Assembly: GCF_002892835.1 (NCBI RefSeq)
Contig: NZ_PJMB01000008.1
Location: forward strand, 124,001-188,000
DNA: 64,000 nt
Reading direction: 5' to 3'
Source of the DNA: Arthrobacter sp. AFG7.2
Lineage (GTDB): Bacteria > Actinomycetota > Actinomycetes > Actinomycetales > Micrococcaceae
The notes beneath the pieces are model-generated. The model was given only the letters and a program-made list of their open reading frames with translations. It had not been told where the DNA came from and did not search any database. Below, piece after piece: positions 27,056 through 35,384 of this stretch. Numbering within the stretch: position 1 is the first letter of the stretch; each line of letters begins with the position of its first letter. The position numbers were made by a program, and so were the translations under genes.

Positions 27056-27086
27056 GGCCCGCGGGTACAACCGCGGGCCTGTTTTT
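27056..27086 (+). terminator. Intrinsic terminator inside the sdh operon (sdhD/sdhA gap)
   Basis: Perfect 9-bp stem GGCCCGCGG (27056-27064) / CCGCGGGCC (27071-27079) with a 6-base loop, followed by TGTTTTT. It has the full form of a Rho-independent terminator yet lies between sdhCD and sdhAB. Confidence 0.8.
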
Positions 27087-27147
27087 GCGGAGCAGGCAAC
27101 GCCGGCCCGTTGTTTTATAGCGAATTTTGAGAGAAAGAGCATCTGGT

Positions 27148-28947
27148 ATGCAGGTCCATAAGTACGACGTCGTCATCGTCGGTGCCGGTGGCGCTGGCAT
27201 GCGCGCCGCGATCGAATCCGGTCAGCGCGCGCGCACAGCAGTACTGACCAAGCTCTACCCCACCCGCTCGCACACCGGTGCGGCGCAGGGTGGCATGTGT
27301 GCCGCCCTTGCCAACGTCGAGGAAGACAACTGGGAGTGGCACACGTTCGACACCGTCAAGGGCGGTGACTACCTGGTGGACCAGGACGCCGCCGAGGTGA
27401 TGGCCAAGGAAGCCATCGACGCCGTGCTTGACCTGGAAAAGATGGGCTTGCCGTTCAACCGCACGCCCGAAGGCCGGATTGACCAGCGCCGCTTCGGCGG
27501 CCACACCCGCGACCACGGCAAGGCACCGGTCCGCCGTGCATGCTACGCCGCCGACCGCACGGGCCACATGATCCTGCAGACCCTGTACCAGAACTGCGTC
27601 AAGCACAACGTCGAGTTCTACAACGAGTACTACGTCCTGGACCTGCTGACCGTTGAAGAGGACGCTGTCCGCGAGGACGGCACCCCCTACAAGCAGAAGC
27701 GCGTAGCCGGCGTGGTCTCCTACGACCTCGCTTCCGGTGAGCTTCATGTCTTCCAGGCCAAGTCGGTGGTGTTCGCTTCCGGTGGCGCGGGCAAGGTCTT
27801 CAAGACCACCTCCAACGCCCACACCCTTACCGGCGACGGCATGGGCATCGCCTTCCGCCGCGGTATCCCCCTTGAGGACATGGAGTTCTTCCAGTTCCAC
27901 CCGACCGGCCTCGCCGGCCTGGGCATCCTCCTGTCCGAGGCCGCCCGTGGTGAGGGTGCCATCCTCCGCAACTCCGAGGGTGAGCGCTTCATGGAGCGTT
28001 ACGCCCCCACCATCAAGGACCTGGCACCCCGCGATATCGTGGCCCGCTCCATGGCCAACGAGGTCCGTGAAGGCCGCGGCTGCGGCCCCAACAAGGACTA
28101 CGTCCTCCTGGACCTGACCCACCTGGAGCCGGCCCACATCGACGCCAAGCTGCCGGACATTACCGAATTCGCGCGCACGTACCTGGGCGTCGAGCCGTAC
28201 ACCGAACCGGTTCCGGTGTTCCCGACCGCGCACTACGCCATGGGCGGCATCCCCACGAACATCACCACGGAGGTCCTGCAGGACAACGACACCGTGGTTC
28301 CCGGACTGTACGCAGCCGGCGAAGTGGCCTGCGTTTCGGTGCATGGTTCCAACCGCCTGGGCACCAACTCGCTGCTGGACATCAACGTGTTCGGAAAGCG
28401 TGCCGGCATTGCCGCGGCTGAGTACGCCAAGACGGCCGACTTCGTGGAGCTCCCCGAGAACCCCATCGCCTACACCACCGAACTGCTGGACATTGCCCGG
28501 AACGGCACCGGCGATGAAAAGGTGGCGCTGATCCGCAAGGAACTCCAGGACACAATGGACGCCAACATGCAGGTGTTCCGCACGGCCGACACGCTGAACC
28601 AGGTCCTCCGTGACATCGCATCCTTTGAGGAGCGGTACAAGCGGATCAACGTCCAGGACAAGGGCAAGCGCTTCAACCTTGACCTGCTCGAAGCCGTTGA
28701 GCTCGGCTTCCTGCTGGAGCTTGCGAAGGTCATGACCGTGGCCGCCCTTTACCGTGAGGAATCCCGCGGCGGACACTTCCGCGAGGACTTCCCGGACCGC
28801 AACGACGAGAAATTCATGAAGCACTCCATGGCGTACAAGGATGACCACGCCCCGGCGGACGGATCGGCGGAATCAATCGCCGGTATCCGCCTGGCCACCA
28901 AGCCGGTTGTCTTTACCCGCTACGAGCCGATGGTGAGGAAGTACTAA
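27148..28947 (+). CDS. sdhA: Succinate dehydrogenase flavoprotein subunit
   Basis: A 599-residue FAD-containing catalytic subunit oxidising succinate to fumarate in the TCA cycle. The N-terminal VVIVGAGGAGMRAA binds FAD. The flavinylated histidine is in YPTRSHTGAAQGGM, and substrate residues lie in FFQFHPTGL, EGERFMERY, and HGSNRLGTNSLLDI. The ATG at 27148 (MQVHKYDVV) has GAGAAAGAG upstream; 7 more residues are possible from an upstream ATG but are not expected. sdhB begins 1 base after its stop. Confidence 0.97.
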   Translation: MQVHKYDVVIVGAGGAGMRAAIESGQRARTAVLTKLYPTRSHTGAAQGGMCAALANVEEDNWEWHTFDTVKGGDYLVDQDAAEVMAKEAIDAVLDLEKMGLPFNRTPEGRIDQRRFGGHTRDHGKAPVRRACYAADRTGHMILQTLYQNCVKHNVEFYNEYYVLDLLTVEEDAVREDGTPYKQKRVAGVVSYDLASGELHVFQAKSVVFASGGAGKVFKTTSNAHTLTGDGMGIAFRRGIPLEDMEFFQFHPTGLAGLGILLSEAARGEGAILRNSEGERFMERYAPTIKDLAPRDIVARSMANEVREGRGCGPNKDYVLLDLTHLEPAHIDAKLPDITEFARTYLGVEPYTEPVPVFPTAHYAMGGIPTNITTEVLQDNDTVVPGLYAAGEVACVSVHGSNRLGTNSLLDINVFGKRAGIAAAEYAKTADFVELPENPIAYTTELLDIARNGTGDEKVALIRKELQDTMDANMQVFRTADTLNQVLRDIASFEERYKRINVQDKGKRFNLDLLEAVELGFLLELAKVMTVAALYREESRGGHFREDFPDRNDEKFMKHSMAYKDDHAPADGSAESIAGIRLATKPVVFTRYEPMVRKY

Positions 28948-28948
28948 G

Positions 28949-29731
28949 ATGTCAGCCGAACTTGCTGAGCCAGCCTCAAAAGTTGAACTGCCTGCCGGCG
29001 TCGGCGGTGGCGGAGAGATCCCCACGTTCGACGTCCACATGCGGGTCCGCCGGTACAACCCGGAGGTTTCCGAGGAAGCCACGTGGGACGACTTCCACCT
29101 GACCATGTACGGCACGGACCGTGTGCTGGATGCCCTGCACAAGGTCAAATGGGAAACAGACGGCACCCTCTCCTTCCGCCGCTCCTGCGCCCACGGCGTG
29201 TGCGGCTCGGATGCCATGCGCATCAACGGCCGCAACCGCCTTGCCTGCAAGACGCTCCTCAAGGACCTGGACACGTCCAAGCCCATCACGGTGGAACCCA
29301 TCAAGGGCCTGCCGGTGGAAAAGGACCTCATCGTGGACATGGAGCCGTTCTTCCAGTCCTACCGCGAGGTCATGCCCTTCCTCATCAACAAGGGGCACGA
29401 GCCCACCCGGGAACGCCTGCAGTCCGCCGAGGACCGTGAGCGCTTCGACGACACCACCAAGTGCATCCTGTGCGCAGCCTGCACGTCCTCCTGCCCCGTG
29501 TTCTGGACCGACGGCCAATACTTCGGACCGGCCGCAATCGTCAACGCACACCGCTTCATCTTCGATTCACGCGATGACGCCGGCGACATGCGCCTGGAAA
29601 TCCTGAACGACAAGGAAGGCGTGTGGCGCTGCCGCACCACCTTCAACTGCTCCGAAGCGTGCCCCCGCGGCATCCAGGTGACCCAGGCCATCGCCGAGGT
29701 CAAGCAGGCTATTCTCTCCCGCAAGATCTGA
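28949..29731 (+). CDS. sdhB: Succinate dehydrogenase iron-sulfur subunit
   Basis: A 260-residue electron-transfer subunit linking the flavoprotein to quinone. The [2Fe-2S] ligands are in RSCAHGVCGSDAM plus a downstream Cys (RLACKTL). The [4Fe-4S] ligands are in CILCAACTSSCP, and the [3Fe-4S] site uses CSEACPRG. An N-terminal extension of about 25 Gly/Ala-rich residues is longer than in E. coli. The gene is followed by a strong terminator. Confidence 0.97.
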   Translation: MSAELAEPASKVELPAGVGGGGEIPTFDVHMRVRRYNPEVSEEATWDDFHLTMYGTDRVLDALHKVKWETDGTLSFRRSCAHGVCGSDAMRINGRNRLACKTLLKDLDTSKPITVEPIKGLPVEKDLIVDMEPFFQSYREVMPFLINKGHEPTRERLQSAEDRERFDDTTKCILCAACTSSCPVFWTDGQYFGPAAIVNAHRFIFDSRDDAGDMRLEILNDKEGVWRCRTTFNCSEACPRGIQVTQAIAEVKQAILSRKI

Positions 29732-29745
29732 CAAAGGATTAAGCG

Positions 29746-29789
29746 GACGACGGCGCCGTCCCCCACTCGAGGGGGACGGCGCCGTCGTC
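29746..29789 (+). terminator. Terminator after sdhB
   Basis: A perfect 19-bp stem at 29746-29764 (starting GACGACGGCGCC) and 29771-29789, with loop actcga, directly downstream of the sdhB stop. Confidence 0.88.
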
Positions 29790-29884
29790 GTTCCTCCCCA
29801 CACGCCCCCTGACCTCGCAAGCCCGGCCAGGTAACCCGGCGGGCGTGGACCCACAGCCATTCGTATCAAACGAAAGGGGACGCC

Positions 29885-30655
29885 TTGTCCCGCTCCGAAA
29901 AAGTCACCTTCGAAGGTTCCACCGGCGAGACGCTTTCCGGCATCATCGACTTCCCGGAAGGTCCGGTCAAAGGCTGGGGTGTGTTTTCGCACGGCTTCAC
30001 GCTCGGCAAGGACAGTCCCTCTGCCTCCCGGATGTGCAAGGCGCTGGCGGACAGCGGTGTGGGCATGCTGAGGTTCGACAACCTGGGCCTGGGCGGCTCC
30101 GCCGGTGAGTGGGCAGCGGGTTCGTTCAGCCACAAGGTGGCCGATACCGTCAAGGCGGCGGAGTTTATGCGCAGCGAAGGGAAGCAGATCTCCCTCCTGG
30201 TGGGCCACTCCTTTGGCGGCGCCGCCGTGCTGGCAGCGGCGCGGGAGATCCCGGAACTCGACGCCGTCGCAACCGTTGGCGCCCCGTTCTCGCCGAAGCA
30301 CGTGGCGCACGTCTTCGACGCAGCGCTGGACAAGATCCTGAATGAAGGCAGCGCCGAAGTGGACCTGGGCGGGAAACGGGTGGAAATCCGCAAGCACTTC
30401 GTGGAGGACCTGGAGAACGCGGACCTGACGGACTGCATCAAGCAACTGAACAAGCCGCTGATGGTGCTGCACTCCCCCACGGACAACACCGTGGGCATCG
30501 AAAATGCCAGCAGCATCTTCCAGACAGCCCGCCACCCCCGGAACTTTGTTTCCCTCGAGGGCAGCGACCATCTCCTGACCGGAAAGGGCCAGGCGGCGCG
30601 GGCTGCCCGGATCATCGCCGCCTGGGCCGACCAGTACCTCGACGCGGGGCAGTAG
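29885..30655 (+). CDS. Alpha/beta hydrolase (serine hydrolase)
   Basis: A 256-residue alpha/beta-hydrolase fold protein without a signal peptide. The nucleophile elbow is GHSFGG, the acid is likely Asp in HSPTDNTVG, and the histidine is in LEGSDHLL. The oxyanion segment VFSHGFTLG is also seen. It starts at TTG at 29885 with AAAGGGGA upstream. It resembles small esterases or acyl hydrolases of the YheT/osmC-associated type, but no substrate can be named. It is convergent with the next gene (36-base gap). Confidence 0.85.
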   Translation: MSRSEKVTFEGSTGETLSGIIDFPEGPVKGWGVFSHGFTLGKDSPSASRMCKALADSGVGMLRFDNLGLGGSAGEWAAGSFSHKVADTVKAAEFMRSEGKQISLLVGHSFGGAAVLAAAREIPELDAVATVGAPFSPKHVAHVFDAALDKILNEGSAEVDLGGKRVEIRKHFVEDLENADLTDCIKQLNKPLMVLHSPTDNTVGIENASSIFQTARHPRNFVSLEGSDHLLTGKGQAARAARIIAAWADQYLDAGQ

Positions 30656-30691
30656 CCGGCTGGCGTCCCCCTGCTGCCCCGGTGCCGGCGC

Positions 30692-31993
30692 CTATTTTCC
30701 GATCGCCGCTTTGCTTTCGCTGATCCACTGCTCAGCCGCTTTCTCCGGTGAAAGCCGCTTGAACAGGACATCCGTGTTCATGCGGGCAGTGATCTCGGAA
30801 ACTGCAGTGGATCCGGTGGGGCCAATGTAGGTAGGGGCGAAGTCCATCTTGCCAATCTGGTCGATGTACTCCGCTTCCACTTTCCCCTGCGGGGTCAACA
30901 GGTCCTGGATGGCGGTACGCATTCCGGAATTGCTGGGGACACCCCGGTCGCTCTGGATAATCTTGGCGGCGGACTCGTTGTTGACCAGGAAGTCCACGAG
31001 CTTGGCTGCAGCCTCAGGGTGCCTGGTGCGGGCAGAGATCGTGTAGAACTGCGACGACTGGAGCCAGATTCCCGCCGTGGGTGTCTCACCGGGAAGTTTG
31101 AACAGCTTCAGGTCATCACCCGAGGCCTTGCTGAGTGCGGACAGGGAGTTGCTCCAGGTAAGCATCATGCCCGCCTGGCCCATGCCCATCAGGGTCTGCT
31201 CCGTGCTGACGTTCAGTTTCTCCACGGTCTCGGAGGCGTTGGGCGCGGCGCCTGTCTCGCTGAGTTTCAGCGAGTAGTCGAAGTAGTCCTGCACTGTCTC
31301 CTTGCCCAGTCCCAGTTGGCCGTCCTGGGTGTACAACGATTCACCGCGCTGGCGGGCAAACGCGTCCAGGGAATCGTGGGTGAGGACCGTTGCCGTTCCG
31401 TAAGTACCCTTGGGGCTCTTGGCTGTGACGTCGGCCGCGGTCTTTGCGAAGTCCTCCCAGCTCCACGTGGTGTCGTCCGGGAGCGGGACGCCCGCTGCGT
31501 CGAACACAGCGGGGTTGACCACGATGGCCAGCGCGTTGGCGCCGGTGGACACTCCATATTGGGTGCCTTTGACCTGGCCGTTTTCCAGTGCGCCCTGGTC
31601 CATCTTCGAGAGGTCCAGCGAGTCGCTGACCTTGGACAGGTCCAGCAGTGCGCCGCGGTTGGCGTATTCGGCCGGATAGGCTCCGCCCATCGTGATGACG
31701 TCCGGGGCGTCATTGGCGGCCACCTGGGTGGCCAGCTTGTCGAAGTAGCCGCTGATGTCGCCGTATTCGGGCTTGACCTTGATGCCGGGATTGGCGGCCT
31801 CGAACTCCGCGATGGCCTTGGTGGTCAGCTGTGCGCGCCCCTCGTTGCCCCACCAGGAGAAGCGGATCTCGACGGGACCGTCCTGCGCTTCGTTGGACGG
31901 ACCACTTGAACATGCCGCTGTGGCGCCGACCAGTCCCACTGCTGCAAGAAGTGCCAGGGATTTACGGAAAGTCCGGACATGTTTACGCACCAT
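30692..31993 (-). CDS. ABC sugar transporter substrate-binding lipoprotein (SBP_bac_1), orphan
   Basis: A 433-residue exported lipoprotein for carbohydrate uptake (CUT1 class). The lipobox is GATAAC with lipid on about Cys28, and RFSWWGNEGRAQLTTKAI marks the start of the family-1 binding domain. No permease or ATPase of this class lies within the window, so it must use distant partners. It is divergent from the GH43 and six-hairpin genes, and a LacI-type palindrome lies in front of it. The likely ligand is an oligosaccharide processed by those enzymes. Confidence 0.9.
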   Translation of the reverse strand: MVRKHVRTFRKSLALLAAVGLVGATAACSSGPSNEAQDGPVEIRFSWWGNEGRAQLTTKAIAEFEAANPGIKVKPEYGDISGYFDKLATQVAANDAPDVITMGGAYPAEYANRGALLDLSKVSDSLDLSKMDQGALENGQVKGTQYGVSTGANALAIVVNPAVFDAAGVPLPDDTTWSWEDFAKTAADVTAKSPKGTYGTATVLTHDSLDAFARQRGESLYTQDGQLGLGKETVQDYFDYSLKLSETGAAPNASETVEKLNVSTEQTLMGMGQAGMMLTWSNSLSALSKASGDDLKLFKLPGETPTAGIWLQSSQFYTISARTRHPEAAAKLVDFLVNNESAAKIIQSDRGVPSNSGMRTAIQDLLTPQGKVEAEYIDQIGKMDFAPTYIGPTGSTAVSEITARMNTDVLFKRLSPEKAAEQWISESKAAIGK

Positions 31994-32016
31994 TGGGTAA
32001 GCTTCTTTCTGAATCG

Positions 32017-32061
32017 GAAACCGGTTTCGTGAAACGTATCAAGGTGACTGCAGACGGTCAA
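32017..32061 (-). promoter_or_regulatory. LacI-type operator and promoter of the binding-protein gene
   Basis: On the minus strand TTGACC (32061-32056) and TACGTT (32038-32033) are separated by 17 bases. A perfect 12-base palindrome GAAACCGGTTTC (32017-32028), with the central CG of LacI/GalR operators, lies just downstream at the expected transcription start. The adjacent GTGAAACG may be a further half-site. Confidence 0.7.
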
Positions 32062-32114
32062 TAGGCGCTCCAAGCCCTGGCCCTGCGGCTCCAGCCCTTG
32101 AGAGAACGGACAGC

Positions 32115-33059
32115 ATGGCACTGCCACTGAGTGCGATACAAATTCGTGACCCTTTCGTCCTTTCCATGCCCCAGGACAGCGAATACTGGTTATTCGGAAG
32201 CACCGATCCCAATATCTGGTCCGGCCCGGCCACCGGATTCAACTGCTACCGGAGCCGGGACCTGATCCACTGGGACGGGCCCTTTCCGGCTTTCCGGCCC
32301 CCGCCCGGCTTCTGGAGCCGCGAGCAGTACTGGGCTCCGGAGGTCCATCCGTACCAGGGCAAATACTTCATGTTTGCCACCTTCACAGCGCCTGGCCATT
32401 TCCGTGGTACCCAGATACTTTCTGCTGACCGACCGGAGGGTCCGTACGCTCCCTGGAGCGATGGCCCCGTCACCCCCCGCAACTGGCAGTGCCTTGACGG
32501 AACGCTTCACATGGACGGGGACGGGACGCCCTGGATGCTCTTCTGCCATGAATGGAAACAGGTCCACGACGGAACCATCGTGGCGCAGCGCCTCAGCCCG
32601 GACCTCCGCTCTGCAGTGGGGACTCCCGTCTTCCTGTTCAGCGCTTCAGAAGCACCCTGGTCCCGGCCGCTGGACGTTCCTGCAACGAGGAGCCGGGAAT
32701 TTCCCGTCTACGTCACCGACGGCCCCTACGTCTTCAGGCTGACCAGCGGCAAGCTGATCATGCTGTGGTCAAGCTTCGGAGAGCAGGGATACACGATGGG
32801 GATTGCGCGCAGCACGTCCGGAACCGTCCTCGGCCCGTGGGTCCAGGAAGATGAGCCTCTGTGGAGTAAAGACGGCGGCCATGGCATGATTGCCCGCACT
32901 CTTGACGGCCGGCTTTTCCTCACTTTGCACCAGCCGAACAACAGCCCCTTCGAGCGGGCCTTCTTCCATCCCCTCAAAGAACTGGAGGACACTGTGGTTC
33001 TCGATCTGCCCTCCGGCACTGCCGGCAACCGAACAGCTGCAGGAAGGCGGGCACAGTGA
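32115..33059 (+). CDS. Glycoside hydrolase family 43-type protein
   Basis: A 314-residue five-bladed beta-propeller glycosidase, without a signal peptide, so probably cytoplasmic. GH43-type acids are visible: Asp12 in IRDPFVL, Glu in YWAPEVHPY, and further acids in LDGTLHMDGDG and FCHEW. Members act on arabinans, xylans or galactans. It is divergent from the sugar-binding lipoprotein and overlaps the next gene at its stop (GTGA), so both are made together. The exact sugar is not readable from sequence. Confidence 0.85.
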   Translation: MALPLSAIQIRDPFVLSMPQDSEYWLFGSTDPNIWSGPATGFNCYRSRDLIHWDGPFPAFRPPPGFWSREQYWAPEVHPYQGKYFMFATFTAPGHFRGTQILSADRPEGPYAPWSDGPVTPRNWQCLDGTLHMDGDGTPWMLFCHEWKQVHDGTIVAQRLSPDLRSAVGTPVFLFSASEAPWSRPLDVPATRSREFPVYVTDGPYVFRLTSGKLIMLWSSFGEQGYTMGIARSTSGTVLGPWVQEDEPLWSKDGGHGMIARTLDGRLFLTLHQPNNSPFERAFFHPLKELEDTVVLDLPSGTAGNRTAAGRRAQ

Positions 33060-35320
33060 ACACCCAGCCCATCGCTACCGGGCCAGAGTTGCCTTCCACA
33101 GGCGCGGTCAACGACGGCCGCATTGACCGGAAAGCGCTGGTCCGGCGGCACAACGTTCGGCAGGCCCACGTTGATTCCCGGAGCCCTGTCTCCGTGGGTA
33201 ACGGCGAGTTCGCTTTCACGCTGGACCTTACCGGCCTCCAGTCGCTTCCGGATTCCTATCCCGTTGGTGCAAGGGACGAACTGCCGCCCGGGACCCTCCT
33301 CGGCACCCAGGCCCAATGGGGTTGGCACGCCATACCGCCCGCCCGGCCCTATGACCTCTCGGCGTCCACGATCCACTACGACTCACCGCGGGGACCTGTT
33401 CCCTATGTGGACATGGTGGGGGACATTGTCAATGACCGCGAGACCGGCACTGTACGCGCGGAGACATGGCTGCGCGCCAACCCCCACCGCCTGGATTTGG
33501 GGCGCATCGGCTTCAAGCTGGTGGAGGACGGGACGGAACGCGCCCTCTCCGAAGCTGACATCACCGATGCAGAGCAGACGCTGGACCTGTGGACGGGCGT
33601 TGTGACAAGCAGCTTCATGCTCGCCGGCCACCCGGTACACGTCACGACGACGTGCCACCCCCAACGCGATGAACTCGGTATCCGGGTGGAATCCCCGGCG
33701 CTGCGTGAGGGCCTGGTGGTCACCGTCGATTTTCCCTACGGGTCGGAGGCGTGGCACGATGCCGCGGACTGGACCAGCCCGGACGCCCACAGCACCCGGC
33801 TCAGGGAATCCGAAGCTTCCCACCTGCATGCCGGCTCCACCGCCTGGACCTGCAGCCGGGAGCTGGATAATTCCCGCTACCAGGTAGTGGTTGCGGGAGC
33901 TGACCTCGCCGTCGAACAGAGCGGGCAGCATCACCTCCGAATAACTCCCGGCCCGGGCCAGGGCCTGATGGACTTCAGTGTTGCCTTTATCTCCGCCGGC
34001 GACGGCGACTGCATCCCCCGGGGTGAACCCGGGATGTCCCGGGCGGCAGTCGCGGGGGCCGGCCCCGCAGAGGTGACGGCCGCCGTCGGACGCCTTGAAA
34101 ATTCCGCGCTCCCAGCAGGCAGCAGTGTTGCAGCCGCCTCGGAGGCATACTGGCCCGGGTTCTGGTTGTCCGGTGGAGCAATTGAGCTTGCCGCAACCGA
34201 CGATCCCCGGGCACAGGAGCTGGAGCGCCGGATCGTCCTGTCGCAGTACCTGACGGCCATCAACTGCTCCGGATCGCTGCCACCGCAGGAGACAGGGCTC
34301 GTGTGCAATTCCTGGCGGGGGCGCTTCCACCTGGAAATGCACTGGTGGCACGCCGCACACTTCGCCCACTGGAACCGGGTGGAGCTCCTGCTCCCGTCGT
34401 TGCGGTGGTACTCCACCGTGCTGAAGGTTTCCCGGCAGACCGCCGAAATGCAGGGTTTCGACGGCGTGCGCTGGCCAAAACAGGTGGGCCCGGACGGCCG
34501 TGAAAGCCCCAGTCCCATCGGGACGTTCCTGATCTGGCAGCAGCCGCACCCCGTCCACCTGGCCGAACTTGTCTACCGCGCCAACCCCAGCCGGAAGGTC
34601 CTTGAGGAGTTCGCGGAAATCGTGTTCGAATCCGCCGCGTTCATGGCCAGCTTCGCGCACCCCACACCACGGGGTTTCGAGCTCGGTCCCCCCTTGATTC
34701 CAGCGCAGGAGAGTTACGGCTCCATCCGGGCGTCCGTCACGAATCCCACGTTCGAGCTGGCCTACTGGCAGTGGGCCCTGCGAGTCGCAGCAACCTGGCG
34801 GGAACGGTTGGGACTCGAGCCCGTTCCGGCCTGGCTGGAAGTAGCTGACGGCCTGGTCAGTCCGCGCGTTATCGACGGCGTTTACGCTGCCATCGACGTG
34901 GAGCCCTTCACCATCCGGACGGATCATCCGTCGATGCTGTGCGCACTCGGTGTCCTGCCCCAGACCAGCCTGATAGACAAGGACATCATGCGGGCAACAC
35001 TCGCCGGTGTTCTTGCTGACTGGGACTGGGACAGCACGTGGGGCTGGGATTATCCCGTGATGGCCATGACCGCCGCCCGGCTGGAGGACCCGGAAGCAGC
35101 TGTGAACGCACTCCTGCTGGGTGTCGGAAAGAACACCGTGCTGCCCAACGGGCACAACCGCCAGACAGACTCACTGCCGCTGTACCTGCCCGGCAACGGC
35201 GGTCTCCTCGCCGCTGCCGCACTGATGGCTGCCGGCTGGGACGGCGGGCCGGAGCGCCACGCTCCCGGGTTCCCGCCCGGCTGGGCAGTGGCATGGGAAG
35301 GGCTGGTGCCTGCACCGTAA
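33056..35320 (+). CDS. Unassigned six-hairpin ((alpha/alpha)6) glycosidase-like protein
   Basis: A 754-residue cytoplasmic protein starting at GTG, overlapping the GH43 stop by 4 bases. The N-terminal half (to about 370) looks like a beta-sandwich. From there a helical barrel is suggested by repeated aromatic-rich segments: NSWRGRFHLEMHWWHAAHF around residues 418-436, GTFLIWQQPHPVHLAELVY, and DWDWDSTWGWDYPVMAMTA near the C-terminus. These resemble six-hairpin glycosidase families such as GH65/GH95-like enzymes, but I cannot place it in a defined family. Acids in the HLEMHWW and DWDWDSTWGWDY segments are catalytic candidates. Confidence 0.75.
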   Translation: MNTQPIATGPELPSTGAVNDGRIDRKALVRRHNVRQAHVDSRSPVSVGNGEFAFTLDLTGLQSLPDSYPVGARDELPPGTLLGTQAQWGWHAIPPARPYDLSASTIHYDSPRGPVPYVDMVGDIVNDRETGTVRAETWLRANPHRLDLGRIGFKLVEDGTERALSEADITDAEQTLDLWTGVVTSSFMLAGHPVHVTTTCHPQRDELGIRVESPALREGLVVTVDFPYGSEAWHDAADWTSPDAHSTRLRESEASHLHAGSTAWTCSRELDNSRYQVVVAGADLAVEQSGQHHLRITPGPGQGLMDFSVAFISAGDGDCIPRGEPGMSRAAVAGAGPAEVTAAVGRLENSALPAGSSVAAASEAYWPGFWLSGGAIELAATDDPRAQELERRIVLSQYLTAINCSGSLPPQETGLVCNSWRGRFHLEMHWWHAAHFAHWNRVELLLPSLRWYSTVLKVSRQTAEMQGFDGVRWPKQVGPDGRESPSPIGTFLIWQQPHPVHLAELVYRANPSRKVLEEFAEIVFESAAFMASFAHPTPRGFELGPPLIPAQESYGSIRASVTNPTFELAYWQWALRVAATWRERLGLEPVPAWLEVADGLVSPRVIDGVYAAIDVEPFTIRTDHPSMLCALGVLPQTSLIDKDIMRATLAGVLADWDWDSTWGWDYPVMAMTAARLEDPEAAVNALLLGVGKNTVLPNGHNRQTDSLPLYLPGNGGLLAAAALMAAGWDGGPERHAPGFPPGWAVAWEGLVPAP

Positions 35321-35384
35321 AGTATCCGCGAGGCCTGAAGCGGCCCTTGCCTGCGGCCCATCCGTGCTGGCTGCCCCGCAGGGG

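Noticed and set aside
27115..28848. A 577-codon open frame on the minus strand opposite sdhA
   Set aside because: It mirrors sdhA codon positions in GC-rich DNA, has no recognisable domain, and lies fully inside a certain gene.
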